A DNA stretch of 64,000 bases. Origin: Paulownia fortunei. Taxonomy: Eukaryota; Streptophyta; Magnoliopsida; Lamiales; Paulowniaceae. The notes under the pieces are model-generated. The model was not told the origin of the DNA. It was given only the letters and a program-made list of their open reading frames with translations, and ran no database searches. The stretch lies in contig CM033122.1 of NCBI GenBank assembly GCA_019321725.1, positions 17,262,274-17,326,273 of the forward strand, in the 5' to 3' direction. Both the position numbers and the translations under genes were made by a program. This document shows, one piece after another, positions 61,392-64,000 of the stretch (the first letter of the stretch is position 1; each line of letters starts with the position of its first letter).

Positions 61392-64000
61392 TTAATCATC
61401 ATGTCTCCAATTACAACGGCAATAACTTTTCACACCTCAAGGAGAAGTCCAATTGAAGTTGTGCACAACTTTAGTTTTTCAATTGGAACAGCCTTTCTCA
61501 ACATATCTGCAAGTTAATACTCTCAAGAATCTTCTCAAGCACTAATACTCCATTCTCCAAAGCCGATCTAATGAAGTAATAACGCATCTGTATATGCATC
61601 GTCCTCACATGATACATAGGATTTTTTACTAAGTGAACAGATATTTAACTCTCACAGTATAACACACTCTTTCCATGCTTTTAGCCTAATTCTTCTAAGA
61701 AGAATGTAACCAGATCATCTTATTACTTACTTCGGTCATAATTGCATACTCTACCTTAATAGTGAAAAGAGCAATTATCTTTTGCAACTTTGAAACTTAA
61801 CTAACAACCATGCCTCCCAAAGTGTAAACATACCATATCAGCATCAGCATAACCTTGTAATCCTAAGTCTGATTTCTTGAAACATAAAGCTAAAACTGCA
61901 GTACCTCTTAGATATATGAGAATCCACTTTACTGCCTTCCATTATTACTTGCCTGGATTTATTTACCTACTCACAACTTCCACTATATGTGCAATATTTG
62001 GTTTAGTACATACCATGTCATACAAGAGACTACCTACAACAAAGCGTAAAACACCTTAACCATATGGGCTAGTTCCTGCACAGTAGTTGGTGATTGCTCA
62101 TTTGACAATTTCAAGTGATTTACCAAATGAGTGCTTATTAGATTTGCATCAGCCATGTGGAACCTACTAAGTACTTTTTTTTATATATCCTTCATGTAAC
62201 AATTTTAAGAAACCACTTTTCCTTGTAATCCTCATCCCAAGGATTTGTTTTGTAGCACTTGAATCCTTCATTGCAAACTCCTTAGACAACTTTCTTTTTT
62301 GTTTGTTAATCTCCAGTTTGCATCAACCTGCTATCAATATATCATCAACATAAAGTAACTAGATGATATAGGAGTTATGAGAGTTCTTCACATAATAACA
62401 GTACCTACTTGACAACTAAAAAAACCATTATTATTCATAAAATTGTCAAACTTCATGTACCATTATTTGGGAGTCTATTTGAGACCTTACAAGCTATTCT
62501 GAAGTTTGCACACTATTCTTTTCTTAACTCATTGTTCGAACCATTGTTGTTGTATCATGTATATCTCCTCATCTAAATCACCATGGACAAATGCAGTGTT
62601 TACATCCAACTACTCTAAGAATAAGTCTTTGTTTGCCACTAATGCAAGTATTATTTTAATCGTGGTTAACTTTTAATGCCTTCTTCCTTTGGATCCCTTT
62701 TACAACCAGCCTTGTTTTGTAATGCTTTATCCTGTACACCCATTTGTCAGGCAAAACTTTCTTGCCTTTTGGTAACTCTATTAGTTCCCATGTCTGATTT
62801 GACATTAAAGAATCCATCTTATCTTTCATGACCAACTCCTACTTGACTGATTCCTTAACCTGTACAGCTTCACCATAGTTTTTTAGTTCACCTCTCTTAG
62901 TCAACAAAATGTAATATAATGATAGGGAACATCTCCATGCTGATTTGATGGTTATGCTATATACTGATTACAACATTATAAGTGGTCTATTTTTCTTTTG
63001 AAGAAATATTTTCTTGATCTCCAATCCTTGTGTTCTCAACTTCAATTTCAAGAAGATTCTTCATTAGGATCACTTCAGGTTTTCTATTTCCAAGACCTGG
63101 GCTTTCGACATCACTGCTCTCTCTGTCCTTATACATGACATCTTCATTGAAGATCACATTATTACTCCTGATAATCTTTTGATTTTGGTTAAAAATGATA
63201 ACTAAACTCGATTCCACCATAGCCAATGAAAAAATATTTCTTAGATTTAGCATTAAGTTTACTTCTAGTAGTGGAATCAATATGTACATAAGAAAACCAA
63301 CAAACATGTTAAAATAAGAATGGTATACCTTTGACTACTCCAATCTTCTTCCGATAGCTTGAAGTTTAGGGGTATAGAGGGGTCTCTATTGATCAAATGA
63401 GCTGCAGTGCTGATTGCCTCTACTCAGAACATCTCTGGTGATCCTGCATGCAACCTCATACTTGTAGCATGCTGATTTGGAGTTTTATTCATCCTCTTAG
63501 CTACACTAATTTGTTGTGGTTTCTTAGGGATAGTCTTTAATATCTTGATTCCATTCTCAACAAGTACCGCTTGACATCATCATCTACGTACTCTTCCCCA
63601 TTATGAGACTGTAAGCACTTCACTTTCAAATCTATCTTATTTTCAACCATAGCTTTTCCCTTCTTGAAAGTATCAAAGACATCATATTTGTTCTTAGAAA
63701 CTAAACATATACATGCTTAAGTTATAAAAAATATCACATAGTAATTCAAGCCTCCAAGAGAAGTGAGAGTCAATGGCACCTATATATCTATATGAACTAA
63801 CTCCAATTTCTTGGTTTTTGGTTCTCTACCTACTTTTGAGAAACTAACTCTTTTCTATTTCCTATAGGCTACGATTAGCTGTCCTCAAACCTAGTAGTTT
63901 TTCCCTTCAGTTAAGCACCTTCATTCTATTTTCACTCATGTGCCCAAGCTATAATGCCGTAGGTCAAAGTTAACAATGGAATCATCAACAACTAAGGTAT
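61392..64000 (-). mobile_element. Copia element 3, internal side (part 2 of 2), runs off the window
   Basis: Begins with the second TTAAT copy and resumes the copia internal sequence interrupted at 49365. It contains minus-strand pol and continues past the right edge. Confidence 0.85.
61430..64000 (-). pseudogene. Copia pol of element 3, decayed, 5' part beyond the window
   Basis: Reading leftward from the edge: pre-integrase and integrase core (63900-63340, with a GEEYVDDDVKRYL-type block and a decayed second catalytic block), then integrase C-terminus 63307-62987 (KKYFFIGYG-like region; SNNVIFNEDVMYKDRES). RT (about 62900-62150) is the counterpart of 8800-8100 in copy 1 with many stops. 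RNase H (about 61850-61430) ends opposite the KLKLCSTSVGL region of copies 1 and 2. Each block lines up with copia copies 1 and 2 but is clearly diverged, so it is a related, older family. Confidence 0.8.

Noticed and set aside
1..64000. CRISPR arrays, rRNA genes, intact tRNA genes, organelle-like inserts
   Set aside because: None seen: repeats present are LTRs, MITE ends, tandem duplications or microsatellites, and the only tRNA-like sequence is the decayed one at 16063-16134.

Overview
This is a eudicot-type plant nuclear window: AT-rich, with introns (GT..AG), several families of plant LTR retrotransposons and remains of plant housekeeping genes. It contains one scaffold gap (100 N at 22810-22909). 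No CRISPR array, operon or prokaryotic feature was seen. Roughly half of the window is retrotransposon. No complete, undamaged host gene is visible.

Layout. (1) 1-923: three exons of a protein kinase whose catalytic loop is degenerate, with a 67-bp tandem duplication in its second intron. (2) 2455-6339: a scrambled retroelement area with an Athila LTR fragment, a decayed plant transposon-protein-like reading frame and an LTR-like block. (3) 6370-13905: a decayed bifunctional FMN hydrolase/riboflavin kinase gene, split by a complete Ty1/copia element (6842-11775, minus strand, TSD ATTAT) lying 24 bp after a splice donor. (4) 13906-22809: AT-rich intergenic DNA with a hAT-like non-autonomous transposon (15861-16881, 8-bp TSD CACTTAAG) that carries a tRNA-Ile-derived relic, a G-rich island and a PIF/Harbinger-like MITE. 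(5) 22810-24863: the gap, then six minus-strand exons of a purple acid phosphatase gene (PAP1/PAP27 group), whose catalytic half is missing on the gap side. (6) 26930-30004: a shredded copia pol, minus strand. (7) 30490-37460: a degraded Athila-type Ty3/gypsy element, plus strand. (8) 37796-42706: a second complete copy of the same copia family, plus strand, TSD CTTAT. (9) 42712-48861: AT-rich intergenic DNA with simple repeats and a MULE-like element with long terminal inverted repeats. (10) 48862-64000: a nested pair. A third copia element (minus strand, running off the right edge) is interrupted by a complete 12-kb Athila-type element (49366-61391, minus strand, TSD TTAAT, 1.6-kb LTRs, tRNA-Asp-type primer site).

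The most interesting item is inside that 12-kb element. Between integrase and the 3' LTR it carries an extra ORF of about 170 codons with a Cys-rich motif, and then a full-length, intronless but frameshifted copy of a plant LONELY GUY (LOG) cytokinin-activating enzyme gene. This looks like capture of a host gene by an LTR retrotransposon.

Exon boundaries, frames, TSDs and primer sites were read by eye from the sequence. Family names rest on remembered family motifs, and no database search was possible. Percent identities were not computed.
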